Positions 63,963 to 64,000 of a stretch of DNA of 64,000 nucleotides are shown here, in pieces. Numbering within the stretch: the first letter of the stretch is position 1; each line of letters opens with the position of its first letter. The notes under the pieces are model-generated. The model ran no database searches. It was not told where the DNA came from and saw only the letters and a program-made list of their open reading frames with translations. The position numbers and the translations under genes are program-made. Location of the stretch: the NCBI GenBank assembly GCA_037389465.1, contig JAZARR010000153.1, forward strand, positions 5,802,501 to 5,866,500. Reading direction: 5' to 3'. The stretch comes from Baylisascaris procyonis. Taxonomy: Eukaryota > Nematoda > Chromadorea > Rhabditida > Ascarididae.

Positions 63963-64000
63963 GTGAGTCGCACCTAACGTTGATTCTAAAAGTAAAAAAA

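Overview
This looks like a stretch of a nematode genome. It is AT-rich (roughly two thirds A+T by eye). Introns run from tens of bases to about 3 kb and mostly end in T-rich tracts followed by TTTCAG, TTGCAG or TTTTAG. The two protein families I can name are of nematode/metazoan type, and there is a eukaryotic U6 snRNA. I see no operons of bacterial kind, no rRNA, no CRISPR array and no complete transposon. I cannot name the species; the sparse genes and long introns would suit a parasitic nematode, but that is inference.

Three things are solid. (1) 4.79-17.7 kb, plus strand: an acid-lipase (lysosomal/gastric lipase family, nematode LIPL group) gene in 10 or 11 exons. All exon joins are in phase, a signal peptide is present, and Ser170, Asp344 and His376 are where the catalytic triad belongs. 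(2) 14.42-14.53 kb, plus strand, inside lipase intron 9: a full-length U6 spliceosomal RNA gene ending in a T run. (3) 61.17 kb to the window end, plus strand: the first exons of an SLC12 Na-K-Cl cotransporter (NKCC type), giving the cytosolic N-terminal regulatory tail with two RFQV SPAK/OSR1 (GCK-3) docking motifs. The transporter core lies beyond the window.

The 43 kb between them is mostly AT-rich non-coding sequence with microsatellites, small minisatellites and inverted repeats. Within it are less AT-rich islands that read as exons. The best are a plus-strand chain at 24.17-24.88 kb, a shorter plus-strand chain at 20.99-21.66 kb, a possible small secreted-protein gene starting on the lipase stop codon (17.69-18.88 kb), and an initiator exon with a GTAAGT donor at 58.58 kb. 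On the minus strand there is a 164-codon ORF at 56.3-56.8 kb, a 102-codon frame at 44.0-44.35 kb, and two roughly 160-codon frames each broken by one stop (40.2-40.7 and 42.1-42.6 kb). None of these could be assigned a function; they are candidates only.

Upstream of the lipase (1-4.79 kb) is a compound AT/TTTA microsatellite and one minus-strand ORF with a vague RNase H-like layout. Functionally, the lipase would act in lysosomal or secreted lipid hydrolysis, and the cotransporter in cell-volume and chloride control under WNK/SPAK-type kinases. Nothing in the window links the two.
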